A DNA stretch of 51,389 nt from Hyphomicrobiaceae bacterium. GTDB taxonomy: Bacteria; Pseudomonadota; Alphaproteobacteria; Rhizobiales; Hyphomicrobiaceae. Shown here in pieces: positions 1-8,861 of this stretch. The stretch is from the NCBI GenBank assembly GCA_025351355.1, contig JANXWC010000029.1, positions 1 to 51,389 on the forward strand, read 5' to 3'. A program made the translations under genes and the position numbers. Position 1 is the stretch's first letter, and each line of letters begins with the position of its first letter. The notes under the pieces were generated by a model that was not told the DNA's origin, did no database searches, and worked only from the letters and a program-made list of their open reading frames with translations.

Positions 1-1907
1 GCAAATTTGCTGATCTCAACATCTTCCACCGGCATTATCTGATCCATGATCTCAACCACCGTCAGACCGCGCTTGGCGTCGAGCTTGGCGCCCCAGAAGT
101 TCTCGTATTCAGCGAAGATGACCGGATTTTCGACGCTGCGATAATCCGGGTAGAACATCGGAATGAGCCCCGCATCCGAGGCGCCTTGCACGTTGTTCTG
201 GCCGCGCAGCGGATGCAGCCCGGTGCCCGGACGTCCCGTTTGGCCGGTAATAAGCGCGAGCGCGATCAGGCAGCGCGCATTGTCGGTACCGTGCGTGTGT
301 TGAGAGATGCCCATGCCCCAGAAGATGATTGACGCTTCCGAGCGGGCATAAATGCGCGCCACTTCACGAATGGTGGTTGCTGGGATTCCGCAGAGCTCAG
401 CCATTTTTTCCGGCGCGAACGCCTGCACGCTTTGCTTGAGCGCGTCGTATCCTTCGGTCATCGCCTGGATGTATTGAACATCGGCGAGCCCTTCGTTGAT
501 GATCGTGTGCAGCATCGCATTGAGCAGCGCGACGTCGCGGCCCGGCGTGAATTGCAGCACGTGGCTCGCATGTCGCGCGATGCCTTGGTTTTGTCCACGC
601 GGGTCCATGACGATCAGTTTCGCGCCCCGCTTGGCCGCATTCTTCAAGTACGTGGCAGCAACCGGATGATTTTCTGCCGGGCGCGCACCGATCACGATGA
701 TGCAATCACTGTCGTTGGCCGCCGTGAACGGCGCGGTGACAGCTGCGGAGTTCAATCCTTCCATCAGGGCTGCGACCGAAGACGCATGACAAAGCCGCGT
801 GCAATGATCGACGTTGTTGGTGCCGAAGCCTTGCCGGATGAACTTCTGGAACAGATAGGCTTCCTCGTTCGAGCCCTTGGCCGAACCGAAGCCGGCCAGC
901 GCCTTGCCGCCGTGCTTGCTGTGAATGTCCTTCAAGCCGTCGGCGGCCTTGGCGAGCGCTTCTTCCCACGTCGCTTCGCGAAATACGTTGCTCCAATCCG
1001 CCGATTTTAGGCTCATGTTGGCGTCCTTGGCGACGCCCTCCCGGCGGATCAGCGGCGTTTTCAATCGATCGGCATGGTGGATGTAGTCAAAGCCGAAACG
1101 GCCTTTGACGCAGAGGCGGTTCTCGTTTGCCGGGCCGTTGCGGCCGTCGATGGCGACGATCTTGTTGTCCTTGACATGTGCCGTCGTCTGGCAACCGACG
1201 CCGCAATAGGGGCACAGGGTATCGACCGACTTGTCGATTTGTACAACGCGTGTCTGGCTGACCTTGTCGAGCAGGTTCGATTCCATTAGCGCGCCGGTCG
1301 GACACACCTGCACGCACTCGCCACAAGCCACACACGTGCTGTCGCCCATCGCCTTGTCGAAATCGAAGATTACCTTCGAATGCGAACCGCGATACGCCAT
1401 GCCGATCACGTCGTTGGATTGTACTTCGCGGCATGCGCGTACGCACAGCCCGCAATTGATGCACGCGTCCAGATTGACGGAAATTGCCGCGTGCGTGATG
1501 TCCGATTTCGGCTTCTCTCCTGCCGGCAGACGCGAGACCGGGGCCACGCCCATCTGGTCGATCCAGGTCCAGAATTTGGATGTCTGATCATGACTGATGT
1601 CGCGCGCCGGTTGGTCCGCCGCGAGCAGTTCGAACACCATCTCACGCGATTTTTTGGCGCGATCCGTGGCGGTTTTTACCTTCATGCCGGCGACCGGTTT
1701 GCGCTGGCACGATGCGGCCAACACACGTTCGCCTTCGACTTCGACCATGCATGCGCGGCAATTGCCGTCGGCGCGATAGCCGGGTGCCGGATGCCAGCAC
1801 AGATGCGGGATAGTCGTGCCGTGGCGCTGCGCCACCTGCCAGATGGTTTCGTCTGGCTTGGCTTCGACTGACTTACCGTCAAGTTCGAAGGTAATAGTGC
1901 TGATCAT
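1..1907 (-). CDS. fdsA: Formate dehydrogenase alpha subunit (FdsA/FdhA type), C-terminus beyond window
   Basis: Molybdenum- or tungsten-containing catalytic subunit that oxidises formate to CO2 and passes electrons through Fe-S centres to an NAD-reducing partner. The frame is open from ATG at 1907 to the window edge (about 635 residues). In order: an N-terminal 2Fe-2S domain (C37, C50, C53, C67), two 4Fe-4S motifs (CINCGLCVRAC, CVACGECVQVC), the CPYCGVGC cluster motif of the bis-MGD domain, and the active-site stretch HCTRLCHASS. The metal ligand there is C373 (codon TGT), so this is the cysteine and not the selenocysteine type. The ATG lies 4 bp after the stop of the cupin gene, so all three genes are probably one transcript. 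The 3' end and any fdsC/fdsD genes lie outside the window. Family assignment is secure; the metal (Mo or W) cannot be read from the sequence. Confidence 0.95.
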   Translation of the reverse strand, partial: MISTITFELDGKSVEAKPDETIWQVAQRHGTTIPHLCWHPAPGYRADGNCRACMVEVEGERVLAASCQRKPVAGMKVKTATDRAKKSREMVFELLAADQPARDISHDQTSKFWTWIDQMGVAPVSRLPAGEKPKSDITHAAISVNLDACINCGLCVRACREVQSNDVIGMAYRGSHSKVIFDFDKAMGDSTCVACGECVQVCPTGALMESNLLDKVSQTRVVQIDKSVDTLCPYCGVGCQTTAHVKDNKIVAIDGRNGPANENRLCVKGRFGFDYIHHADRLKTPLIRREGVAKDANMSLKSADWSNVFREATWEEALAKAADGLKDIHSKHGGKALAGFGSAKGSNEEAYLFQKFIRQGFGTNNVDHCTRLCHASSVAALMEGLNSAAVTAPFTAANDSDCIIVIGARPAENHPVAATYLKNAAKRGAKLIVMDPRGQNQGIARHASHVLQFTPGRDVALLNAMLHTIINEGLADVQYIQAMTEGYDALKQSVQAFAPEKMAELCGIPATTIREVARIYARSEASIIFWGMGISQHTHGTDNARCLIALALITGQTGRPGTGLHPLRGQNNVQGASDAGLIPMFYPDYRSVENPVIFAEYENFWGAKLDAKRGLTVVEIMDQIMPVEDVEISKF

Positions 1908-1911
1908 CGTC

Positions 1912-2199
1912 TCAGACTTTCAATTCGATCTCGACGAATGCAAACTCGAAGGCGTTGGCGTTGATCACGTTGTGGTGGACGCCGGTGGCGCGGGTGTAGG
2001 AGACCCCGTGCTTGAGATCGGCGAATGACTCTTGCCCCTGGCCATCGACGAGTTTCAGGCGGCCGTCGCCCAATGGCACGACGACATAGTCCATGCCGTG
2101 TGTGTGGAATCCGGTTTCGGCTCCGGGCGCAAAGCGCCATTCGGTGACGCGCACACGTGCGTTGTCGATTTGGACGGTCGGGACAGCTGCAATTGTCAT
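1912..2199 (-). CDS. Small single-domain cupin protein within the formate dehydrogenase operon
   Basis: A 95-residue protein starting MTIAAVPTVQ. It has a single cupin fold signature: the first motif is around residues 32-50 (ETGFHTHGMDYVVVPLGDG) and the second around residues 67-80 (GVSYTRATGVHHNVIN). The histidines could bind a metal. ATG at 2199 overlaps the stop of the upstream beta/gamma subunit gene as ATGA, which fixes the start; an upstream extension of the frame would lie entirely inside that gene. It lies between the diaphorase and catalytic subunit genes, where canonical fds operons do not carry a cupin. It could be a small-molecule sensor, a metal-binding accessory or a detoxifying enzyme. 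Sequence alone does not decide, and no function is assigned. Confidence 0.8.
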   Translation of the reverse strand: MTIAAVPTVQIDNARVRVTEWRFAPGAETGFHTHGMDYVVVPLGDGRLKLVDGQGQESFADLKHGVSYTRATGVHHNVINANAFEFAFVEIELKV

Positions 2200-3914
2200 C
2201 TGAGATCCTCGGGAAAATACTTGATCACGCTCTTCATCGGGTTCGCCGCGGCTTGGCCGAGGCCGCAAATGGAGGCGTCAGCCATGACTTGAGCAAGGTC
2301 GCCCAGCAATTCCAGATCCCACCTATGCCCCCCCATCAGCTTGACTGCCTTTTCGGTGCCGTTGCGGCAGGGCGTGCATTGCCCGCAGCTCTCGTCCTCG
2401 AAGAACCGCATGAGGTTGAGTGCCACGGCCTTCATGTCATCGCGATCGGACAGGAACACGACCGCATGCGAACCGACGAACGCACCATGCTTCTCCAGCG
2501 TGCCGAAATCGAGGGGTATATCGATCATGTAAGCAGGCAGAATGCCGCCTGATGCGCCGCCGGGGAGATACGCCTTGAGATGGTGGCCCTCCAGCATACC
2601 CCCGCACAAATCGATGAGATCGCGGGCGGTCGAACCTGCCGGCGCCAGTACGACGCCCGGTTTCTTTACCCGGCCCGATACAGAGTACGAACGGTTGCCC
2701 TGGGCGCCGTTTTTGCCTTGTGTGGCAAACCAAGCCGCGCCTTTGTCCAGGATTTGCGGAATCCAATAAAGCGTTTCGATGTTGTTCACCAGCGTTGGCC
2801 GGCCGAACAAGCCGACTTGCGCAACATACGGCGGCCGGTGTCGCGGAAGGCCTCGTTTGCCCTCGATGCTCTCGATCATCGCGCTTTCTTCGCCGCAGAT
2901 GTAGGCACCTGCGCCGCGGCGGATATGAACGCAGGTGTGCTTACTCAAGCCGGCATCCTGTAGCTTCGTCAATTCGGCCGCCAGGATCTCCAAAACGGCG
3001 GGATATTCATCGCGCATATAGATATAGACGTCGGTGGCCTCGACCGCCCAGGCTGCGATCAGCATGCCCTCAAGGAAAGCGTGCGGATTGGTTTCGAGAT
3101 AGTGCCGATCCTTGAAGGTGCCCGGCTCACCCTCGTCGCCGTTGACGGCGATGACGCGTGGTCCCTTTTCGGCGCGCACCAGTCCCCATTTGCGGCCGGT
3201 CGGAAATCCGGCGCCACCAAGGCCGCGCAATCCGCCTTCGGAAAGAGAGGAAATAACTCCATCCGGCTTCAAGGCTCCGGAGAGACATTCTGACAGGACT
3301 TTATAACCACCGGTAGACTTGTAGGCAGCGAAATCAATGTAAGCGGGGACGACCGCGTCCACCGTGCCAGCGGCAACCGCCTGCTTAACCTTCGCCACGG
3401 TTGCGTGAGCGATATGGAGATGGCCCACCTCAAGCGCCGGGGCGGTATCACAGGAACCGATGCATGGCGCACGCATGACACGGACATCGGCCAGTTGTTC
3501 GTGTTCCAGCGCAAGACGCAGCGCGTCCGAACCGGCCAACATGCACGACAGCGAATCGCACACGCGGATGGTAATTTTCGGCGGTCGCGGTTGACCGTCC
3601 ATCACCACATCGAAATGAGCGTAAAATGTTGCCACTTCATAGACTTCGGCCATGGGCAGCCGCATCAGCTCTGCCAAACCGTGCAGATGTCCGGCAGGGA
3701 GGCATTTTTCGGCATCCTGGATCAGATGCAAATATTCGATAAGCATGTCGCGCTGGTAAGGTGCGGCGCCAATCAATGTCTTGACCGCCGTGACTTCTGC
3801 TTCGCGCAGCACCCGCCCCTTCGGAAAGAGTGGCGCATTGCGCCGTCCGGCTCCAGGATGCACAGATCGGGCACCTTTGGAATGGGCACCGTGAGCCGGC
3901 GAGTGTTTCGGCAT
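2196..3914 (-). CDS. fdsB: Formate dehydrogenase diaphorase subunit, fused NuoE-like and NuoF-like domains (FdsG+FdsB)
   Basis: A 572-residue NAD-reducing module of a soluble formate dehydrogenase. The N-terminal part (roughly residues 40-185) is a NuoE/FdsG thioredoxin-like 2Fe-2S domain with cysteine pairs VCDSLSC and APCIGSC. The rest is NuoF/FdsB: the FMN/NADH-binding glycine-rich stretch GLRGLGGAGFPTGRKWG, then NGDEGEPGTFKDR, and a C-terminal 4Fe-4S motif ESCGQCTPCRNG near residue 506. FdsG and FdsB are usually separate proteins, so this is a gene fusion. ATG at 3914 is preferred over an in-frame GTG at 3938 because AAAGG sits about 9 nt upstream of it. First gene of the operon, followed with an ATGA overlap by the cupin. 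The palindrome at 3985-4023 lies 71 bp upstream of the start. Confidence 0.93.
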   Translation of the reverse strand: MPKHSPAHGAHSKGARSVHPGAGRRNAPLFPKGRVLREAEVTAVKTLIGAAPYQRDMLIEYLHLIQDAEKCLPAGHLHGLAELMRLPMAEVYEVATFYAHFDVVMDGQPRPPKITIRVCDSLSCMLAGSDALRLALEHEQLADVRVMRAPCIGSCDTAPALEVGHLHIAHATVAKVKQAVAAGTVDAVVPAYIDFAAYKSTGGYKVLSECLSGALKPDGVISSLSEGGLRGLGGAGFPTGRKWGLVRAEKGPRVIAVNGDEGEPGTFKDRHYLETNPHAFLEGMLIAAWAVEATDVYIYMRDEYPAVLEILAAELTKLQDAGLSKHTCVHIRRGAGAYICGEESAMIESIEGKRGLPRHRPPYVAQVGLFGRPTLVNNIETLYWIPQILDKGAAWFATQGKNGAQGNRSYSVSGRVKKPGVVLAPAGSTARDLIDLCGGMLEGHHLKAYLPGGASGGILPAYMIDIPLDFGTLEKHGAFVGSHAVVFLSDRDDMKAVALNLMRFFEDESCGQCTPCRNGTEKAVKLMGGHRWDLELLGDLAQVMADASICGLGQAAANPMKSVIKYFPEDLR

Positions 3915-3984
3915 GCATTCAAACCTTTGATAATTCACGTATTTTTATCGTATCCTACGACGCGATTGAGCCTGAGAACGGGTG

Positions 3985-4023
3985 ATCATCGCGGTTGGCA
4001 TACCATATGCCAACCGCGATGAT
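3985..4023. promoter_or_regulatory. Perfect 18-bp inverted repeat, putative operator of the formate dehydrogenase operon
   Basis: Arms 3985-4002 and 4006-4023 are perfect reverse complements around the 3-nt centre CCA. The inner core TTGGCATACCATATGCCAA (3995-4013) recurs with two substitutions at 5735-5755 upstream of the neighbouring MFS gene. No T-tract follows on the minus strand, so a terminator for the MFS gene is less likely than a protein-binding site. The TGGNATNCCA-like half-sites resemble operators of GntR/FadR-family (FCD) regulators. That family assignment is inference. Confidence 0.6.
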
Positions 4024-4041
4024 GCTGTCGAGTGATACTGC

Positions 4042-5520
4042 TTAACTTGCGCGCGCCACTATGTGAGGCAGGGCTTCTGCAGCGATGGCGTCAGACGCGC
4101 GTCTGACCACCCGCGCCCGCCAGGGTTTGAGCACTGCAATTGCCAACACAGCCGCCAGAATGTTTGCGCCGGCGGCTATCAGGAAAACAATATCCCAGCT
4201 GCCGGTGGCCTCTTGCACGCGGTTGGAGAAGGGCGTCAGCAAAGCGGCAGTGCCCTTAGCTGTATAGAGCAGTCCTGCATTGGTTGCCGCGAACTTGGAG
4301 CCAAAGGTATCCGTGCACGTCGATGGGAACAGGGAATAAATTTCACCCCACGCGAAGAACACGAAGCCCGATAGGATAACGAACCAAAGCGGATCGCTAC
4401 CCCACAGATACAGCAGGTAGATGCCTACTCCTTCCAGAGCAAACGCGACAAACATGGTATTCTCGCGTCCAATATTGTCTGAAATCCAGCCAAAGAATGG
4501 ACGGGTCAAGCCGTTGAGCACGCGATCGATCGTGGCGGCCCAGGTGATCGCGGTCATCTGTAATCCGATCAGACTGATCGGCACATCCGCGATCTTCAAT
4601 GTGGATGCGATGGGTTTGAGGTTTGCCGTCACCATAAGGCCGCCGGCGCCGACGATCACGAACATAAAGTACATCAAAACAAAGACCGGCTGCCCGCGTG
4701 CTGCGACGATGCTGCCACCCAGTAGGAAAATGAGCCCTGCCAGCACCAACTGGAAATAGAACAGCTGGCCTTCGGACCACATGAATACACCAACGCCGAG
4801 GACGATCATGCAGGCAACGAGCCAATATGATATCGGCCCGATGATCTCGGTTGGAGCATATTGACGTCGCGATTGAATGACGCTCGAAACGCCACTTACC
4901 GCGGGCACTTGGCCAGATTTTGGTCCAGCGATCAGGAATGCCAAGAAACAGATGATGATGCCCTGGCCGATGCCGAAATAGAAAAAGGTATCTTGAAAGC
5001 CACTTGACTGGATCATGTTCTGGATCGGGCTGACGGTCAGCGCCGAGCCGGCTCCAAACCCTGCGGCCGTTATTCCCGACGCCAGCCCACGCTTATCCGG
5101 AAACCACTTCAACGCATTGCCGATGCAGGTACCGTATACCGCTCCCGCGCCGATGCCGCAGATGATCATCGCGCTATAGTAACCGTCGATACCGCCAAGC
5201 GTTTCCGCTCGAGAAGTCATCCACCAACCGAGGCCGCAAAGCAGCCCGCCGAAGAAAATGACAGTGCGTGGGCCGTACCGATCAACAAACCAACCCTCAA
5301 TGGGCACCAACCAAGTCTCGAAGAGCACGAACAGTACGAAAGCGACCTGAATGTCGGACGCTTTCCAACCGAATTTTTTGGTGATCTCAGGGACAAAAAA
5401 CGTCCAGCCGTACTGATAGTTTGCAATCATCACCATGGCGATCACGCCAATGAATAACTGTAGCCATCGGAAGCCGTCACTGACCCTTGGCGATCCCTGA
5501 GCACACACTTCACTAACCAT
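4042..5520 (-). CDS. MFS transporter, oxalate/formate antiporter family (OxlT-like)
   Basis: A 492-residue inner-membrane transporter of the major facilitator superfamily with 12 predicted helices. The sequence DRYGPRTVIFFGG carries the loop 2-3 motif, and GNALKWFPDKRGLASGITAAGFGAGS is typical of the oxalate/formate antiport family. A second repeat begins near the middle, with GWISDNIGRENT in the equivalent loop. It probably exchanges a carboxylate such as oxalate for formate, which fits the formate dehydrogenase genes immediately downstream on the same strand. ATG at 5520 is chosen because GGGGAG lies 8 nt upstream; an in-frame ATG at 5538 gives only six more residues and would put that purine run inside the gene. 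Exact substrate is inferred from family and context. Confidence 0.85.
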   Translation of the reverse strand: MVSEVCAQGSPRVSDGFRWLQLFIGVIAMVMIANYQYGWTFFVPEITKKFGWKASDIQVAFVLFVLFETWLVPIEGWFVDRYGPRTVIFFGGLLCGLGWWMTSRAETLGGIDGYYSAMIICGIGAGAVYGTCIGNALKWFPDKRGLASGITAAGFGAGSALTVSPIQNMIQSSGFQDTFFYFGIGQGIIICFLAFLIAGPKSGQVPAVSGVSSVIQSRRQYAPTEIIGPISYWLVACMIVLGVGVFMWSEGQLFYFQLVLAGLIFLLGGSIVAARGQPVFVLMYFMFVIVGAGGLMVTANLKPIASTLKIADVPISLIGLQMTAITWAATIDRVLNGLTRPFFGWISDNIGRENTMFVAFALEGVGIYLLYLWGSDPLWFVILSGFVFFAWGEIYSLFPSTCTDTFGSKFAATNAGLLYTAKGTAALLTPFSNRVQEATGSWDIVFLIAAGANILAAVLAIAVLKPWRARVVRRASDAIAAEALPHIVARAS

Positions 5521-5994
5521 TCGCTTCGCTCCCCGCATTCAGCGTTTCCCCCGCAGCGCAGCTCTCCGGCTGTGTCTACGTCCCCGCAAATCGCAATAAA
5601 CAAGGTGTCCGCAAAAATCAGGAAAGGAACAATTGACGTGTTGGCGGGAAAAATTCACATCGCCGACCCATTCAATCCATACTGCCGAGAGTTTGTTACC
5701 CGGGCGCAGATCGATCAGTGTCGTTCAAGTGCTTGTTGGCATACCATACACCAACGTATTTTCGGCGCGCAAGTGTCGACTTGGTAATTTCGACCGTTCA
5801 AAGTTGTTTGATGCTCACTTTGTGGCCGATCCTAGAGCCTGGATGAACCCCGGATAAACATCAGACGCGCCGCGCATATTTGCAATTCGGCGTGCTGCCG
5901 ATTTGACATGATTGCGTCCAAGAATGGGCGCGAACACTGATTAGTCAGACCTCTGGAGCCGAAGCGGCTACTCGTACAGAGAGTGGAACTGACT
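5521..5994. other. Intergenic region between divergent MFS and unknown membrane-protein genes
   Basis: 474 bp without a convincing gene. It holds the second copy of the shared palindrome (5735-5755). A TTGACA at 5903-5908 resembles a -35 box for the rightward gene, but no good -10 hexamer follows at normal spacing. Short frames here (for example around 5572-5857) lack ribosome sites and protein-like composition. Confidence 0.6.
5735..5755. promoter_or_regulatory. Putative operator upstream of the oxalate/formate MFS gene
   Basis: The core TTGGCATACCATACACCAA matches the centre of the palindrome at 3994-4014 at 19 of 21 positions. The dyad is imperfect here because TATG is replaced by TACA. 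It lies about 215 bp upstream of the MFS start. Repetition of such a long site upstream of two functionally linked minus-strand genes supports a shared transcription factor. Confidence 0.55.
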
Positions 5995-8676
5995 ATGTCC
6001 GATCGTAGATTTTCCCGCGGCCCGGATGGTTCAGGCAACGGCGGTGGAGGCGGTGGCGCTGGGTCGGGTGGGCCTTTCGACTTTGGCCTGTCGGCATGGG
6101 ACGAGACGTCCGAGCAAAAGCCCGCCCGCGACCTCAAAAAAGCTTTTCTGGTTGGAGGTCTAGCACTTCTTTCTTGGGTTGCGACTTACGTTGGTATGCT
6201 CGAACTGATCGAAGCCAACATGGGTGACCTGCCTATCGTGCATAAGGTCATCATCGGCTTCTCCGTAGCCATGTTGATGACCATGGTCGTCTGGCTGCTG
6301 GATCAACTGTTCCAACCGATCGGCTTTTTTTCAAGATTGGCGTACGCCGGTGGTTATCTATTCTTAACTATCATCTCGGTCGGGTTCGGATTCGGCTTTT
6401 ATTGGAAAGTGCTTGAGAGCAGGGGGGAAGGTACTCGCGGCGCGGAAACGGCCATCGCGTCAGTGCAAGCGCCGCTGCAAACCGCCGCCTCACGTTTGGA
6501 AAGTTTGCAGACGACACTCATCCGGCTCAAGGAAACGTCGCAGTCCAAAGCCGAGTTGGAGCGTACTGCCGGTAGTTCTTGCCCCAATTCCAAGCCCGGC
6601 GACGGTCCGCGACGGAAGCTCCGCGACGACGATGCCGGCCGTTTTTCATTTGCCTCAGACTTTGTGAAGGGCCGCATCGGCCAGGTTAAAGAGGATATGG
6701 GGGCGATTGAGGGTGATCTTGCCAAGATTGTGCAGGACGACCGTTCGATTCTCGACAAGCAGGGCACCCGTAACGAGTTCATGAAAGCGATGAACCGCAA
6801 ACTCGACGGTACCGTGACCAATTTCAATGCGTTCCGCGGCGATCCTCAGCTCAAACAAATTCGCACTGAGTTGGCCGAGCGCGCCGATAAAAGTCAGTTT
6901 ATCGATACTCAGGGCAAGCCCTATTCCTGCCCCGATCAACAATTGGCCACGATGATCCGGTCGGTTGTAGCGTCCATCGACGCACTTCCGATGCTCGATA
7001 AGCCGAAGATCACCACCGTCGAGGGCTCCGATGCAACGATCGAAGCGTTTCGCCGGCTGACTGCGACTTTCTTCGGTCTACTTTCATTCAAATTGCCCCC
7101 GTCTGCCGACGAACTGCGCGAATTGCAGAAGAAGGCCATCACGCAAGCCGAGGCCACCGCCGGGGGGCGTGCCGTGCCGTCGATGACTGAGCAAGTGGGG
7201 CAGGGCGGCTTATCGAAGCGTGATTATGTCCCGCTGGCGATCGCGATCTTCGTCGATCTGTGCCTTTTGCTCGTCTCGATGGGCAAGACCAAAAGCCGGC
7301 TGCAGGGCCTTGTGCCCAAAATGAAGGAAGCTGAGCGCGGCCCGGTCATCCAAATTTTATCACGCTTCAACGAAATCCATCGTGACCGCCAGATCCGCGA
7401 GAATTTCGAGATCTTCCGCCATGTGGTGTTCGATCTCAATGGCGACTACTACGCCGCCATTCCGTTAATCGCACCTTATTCGGTTGATCGCCGTCGACCG
7501 AATGCATATGGGCCAGCAGATGTGGAAGCGCTGCAACAAGAAGCACACCTGCTTGGCAACTTCTTCACGAGTTTCGAGCAGGAGCGGTTATTCAGCCGGG
7601 TGATGATGCCGCTTATTCCGACATCCCGGATCCAGAAGAAGCTTTGGGCGCAGGGCTCCAAATTTGCTCATGCCGAAGCCTTCCGGCTCTACAAGTTCAA
7701 GGATGGCGCCTGGCAGGAAATGATCCTGGGTGCGATTATGGGCGCGGCCAAGCGCGTGGAGACGGACAAGCGCTTACGTCGGGTCGAGAACGATGTGTTC
7801 ACTCGCCATACACCCACCGGGCGAGGTTCAGACTTTGATGCCCTGCACGGCGTGGATTTACAAACCCACGCCGCGTCAGCTGCCGCGATGTCTGCTTCCG
7901 TACGGCAGCCAATCAACGCGCCGAACGCCGAAGCGAGACTGCGTAGCGAGGTCGAACCACCGGCAAGCTTTGCCCCGAGTGTGCCTCGGCCTGGAACGGG
8001 CACATCTGGGCGGCCAGTACCACCGCCACCGCCGTCGGGACCTGCCGACACGCGTCGGAATGGGATGACGACAGAGCGGCCACTCGCAGAAACGACGCCG
8101 CGCGACCACACCTTTCGCGCGTCGGGCCGAATGGAACCGATCCAGGGCAGGTATCAAGCTTCGAAAACAGCGTCGGTGAACGACCGCGCGACATCAAACG
8201 AGTTGCAAACGGAAGCGGTTGGCGCCGCCAATAGCAATACCGTTACGTATGAGACGCTCCGTGCCAACGAGGCCACCTCGACGGTATCCTCTGTCGATAT
8301 GAATACGCCAGTCGCCGCGTCGGACGACCGTCATGCCGTCGAGTTCAAGGAGCGCAGTGTGACACTCCACCTGACGTCCGACGAGTTGCCGTTGAGCCTG
8401 ACAGCCGCGATTGCGGCTGCCCAAGCGCAATCCAGGACAACGGCTGCCGGACAACTCGAAGATAAGATGGGCCAGCCGGCGATTGAGTCGAAGGTAGATT
8501 TCGACGCCATTGACGGCGCCGCGTTGGAAAAGGAGCAGGCGGAAGTTCTGGGTGGCGCTCAGCTGGCGCCAGCCCTCGCATGGGATGCTGTTGCGCCGGT
8601 CGACTCGTATGAAGACGTTGCGACGATGGCGCAGCGCTTCGGCCTGAAACGCGAGCGTGCGAAAGGCGCCGCATGA
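5995..8676 (+). CDS. Large membrane protein of unknown function, 4 TM segments with cytoplasmic or periplasmic coiled region and Pro-rich tail
   Basis: 893 residues, not recognised as a named family. Visible features: a Gly-rich disordered N-terminus (about residues 13-27), three hydrophobic helices at about 51-72, 84-103 and 117-138, a long charged helical stretch (about 140-405) likely to form coiled coil, and a fourth helix at about 411-430 (YVPLAIAIFVDLCLLLVSMG). A soluble domain follows (about 435-620), then a low-complexity Ser/Thr/Pro tail with a PPPPP run near residue 675. The three-helix, coiled coil, one-helix topology is reminiscent of DUF4407 proteins, but I see no clear sequence signature. 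ATG 5995 is preferred to GTG 5983 because AGAGAG precedes it. A hairpin terminator follows at 8712. Possibly works with the 205-aa gene downstream. Envelope or cytoskeletal roles are guesses only. Confidence 0.85.
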   Translation: MSDRRFSRGPDGSGNGGGGGGAGSGGPFDFGLSAWDETSEQKPARDLKKAFLVGGLALLSWVATYVGMLELIEANMGDLPIVHKVIIGFSVAMLMTMVVWLLDQLFQPIGFFSRLAYAGGYLFLTIISVGFGFGFYWKVLESRGEGTRGAETAIASVQAPLQTAASRLESLQTTLIRLKETSQSKAELERTAGSSCPNSKPGDGPRRKLRDDDAGRFSFASDFVKGRIGQVKEDMGAIEGDLAKIVQDDRSILDKQGTRNEFMKAMNRKLDGTVTNFNAFRGDPQLKQIRTELAERADKSQFIDTQGKPYSCPDQQLATMIRSVVASIDALPMLDKPKITTVEGSDATIEAFRRLTATFFGLLSFKLPPSADELRELQKKAITQAEATAGGRAVPSMTEQVGQGGLSKRDYVPLAIAIFVDLCLLLVSMGKTKSRLQGLVPKMKEAERGPVIQILSRFNEIHRDRQIRENFEIFRHVVFDLNGDYYAAIPLIAPYSVDRRRPNAYGPADVEALQQEAHLLGNFFTSFEQERLFSRVMMPLIPTSRIQKKLWAQGSKFAHAEAFRLYKFKDGAWQEMILGAIMGAAKRVETDKRLRRVENDVFTRHTPTGRGSDFDALHGVDLQTHAASAAAMSASVRQPINAPNAEARLRSEVEPPASFAPSVPRPGTGTSGRPVPPPPPSGPADTRRNGMTTERPLAETTPRDHTFRASGRMEPIQGRYQASKTASVNDRATSNELQTEAVGAANSNTVTYETLRANEATSTVSSVDMNTPVAASDDRHAVEFKERSVTLHLTSDELPLSLTAAIAAAQAQSRTTAAGQLEDKMGQPAIESKVDFDAIDGAALEKEQAEVLGGAQLAPALAWDAVAPVDSYEDVATMAQRFGLKRERAKGAA

Positions 8677-8711
8677 GCCGCCGGGCATCAAGTGACTGAA
8701 TTATTCTTTTT

Positions 8712-8755
8712 GAGCCCGGACCGTCACAAGATGAGACCGGGCTCCATCCTTTTTT
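8712..8755 (+). terminator. Rho-independent terminator after the 893-aa membrane protein gene
   Basis: GAGCCCGG (8712-8719) pairs with CCGGGCTC (8737-8744) around a 17-nt loop. A run of six T (8750-8755) follows five nt later. It sits 36 bp after the stop codon. Confidence 0.75.
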
Positions 8756-8861
8756 AACCGCATTACCCGCTATACTGGGTCCAACAACACGAGCACCCGT
8801 CACGACTTCAAGTTTGCAGTAAAGTTGCGGCGGCAAACGTCACATCAGGGATCGTCTTCAC

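Noticed and set aside
786-795. Selenocysteine codon in formate dehydrogenase
   Set aside because: The active-site codon is TGT for cysteine, and no in-frame TGA interrupts the gene.
3985-4023. Inverted repeat as a terminator of the MFS gene
   Set aside because: No T-rich run follows on the minus strand, and the core repeats upstream of the MFS gene itself, so an operator fits better. A dual role cannot be excluded.
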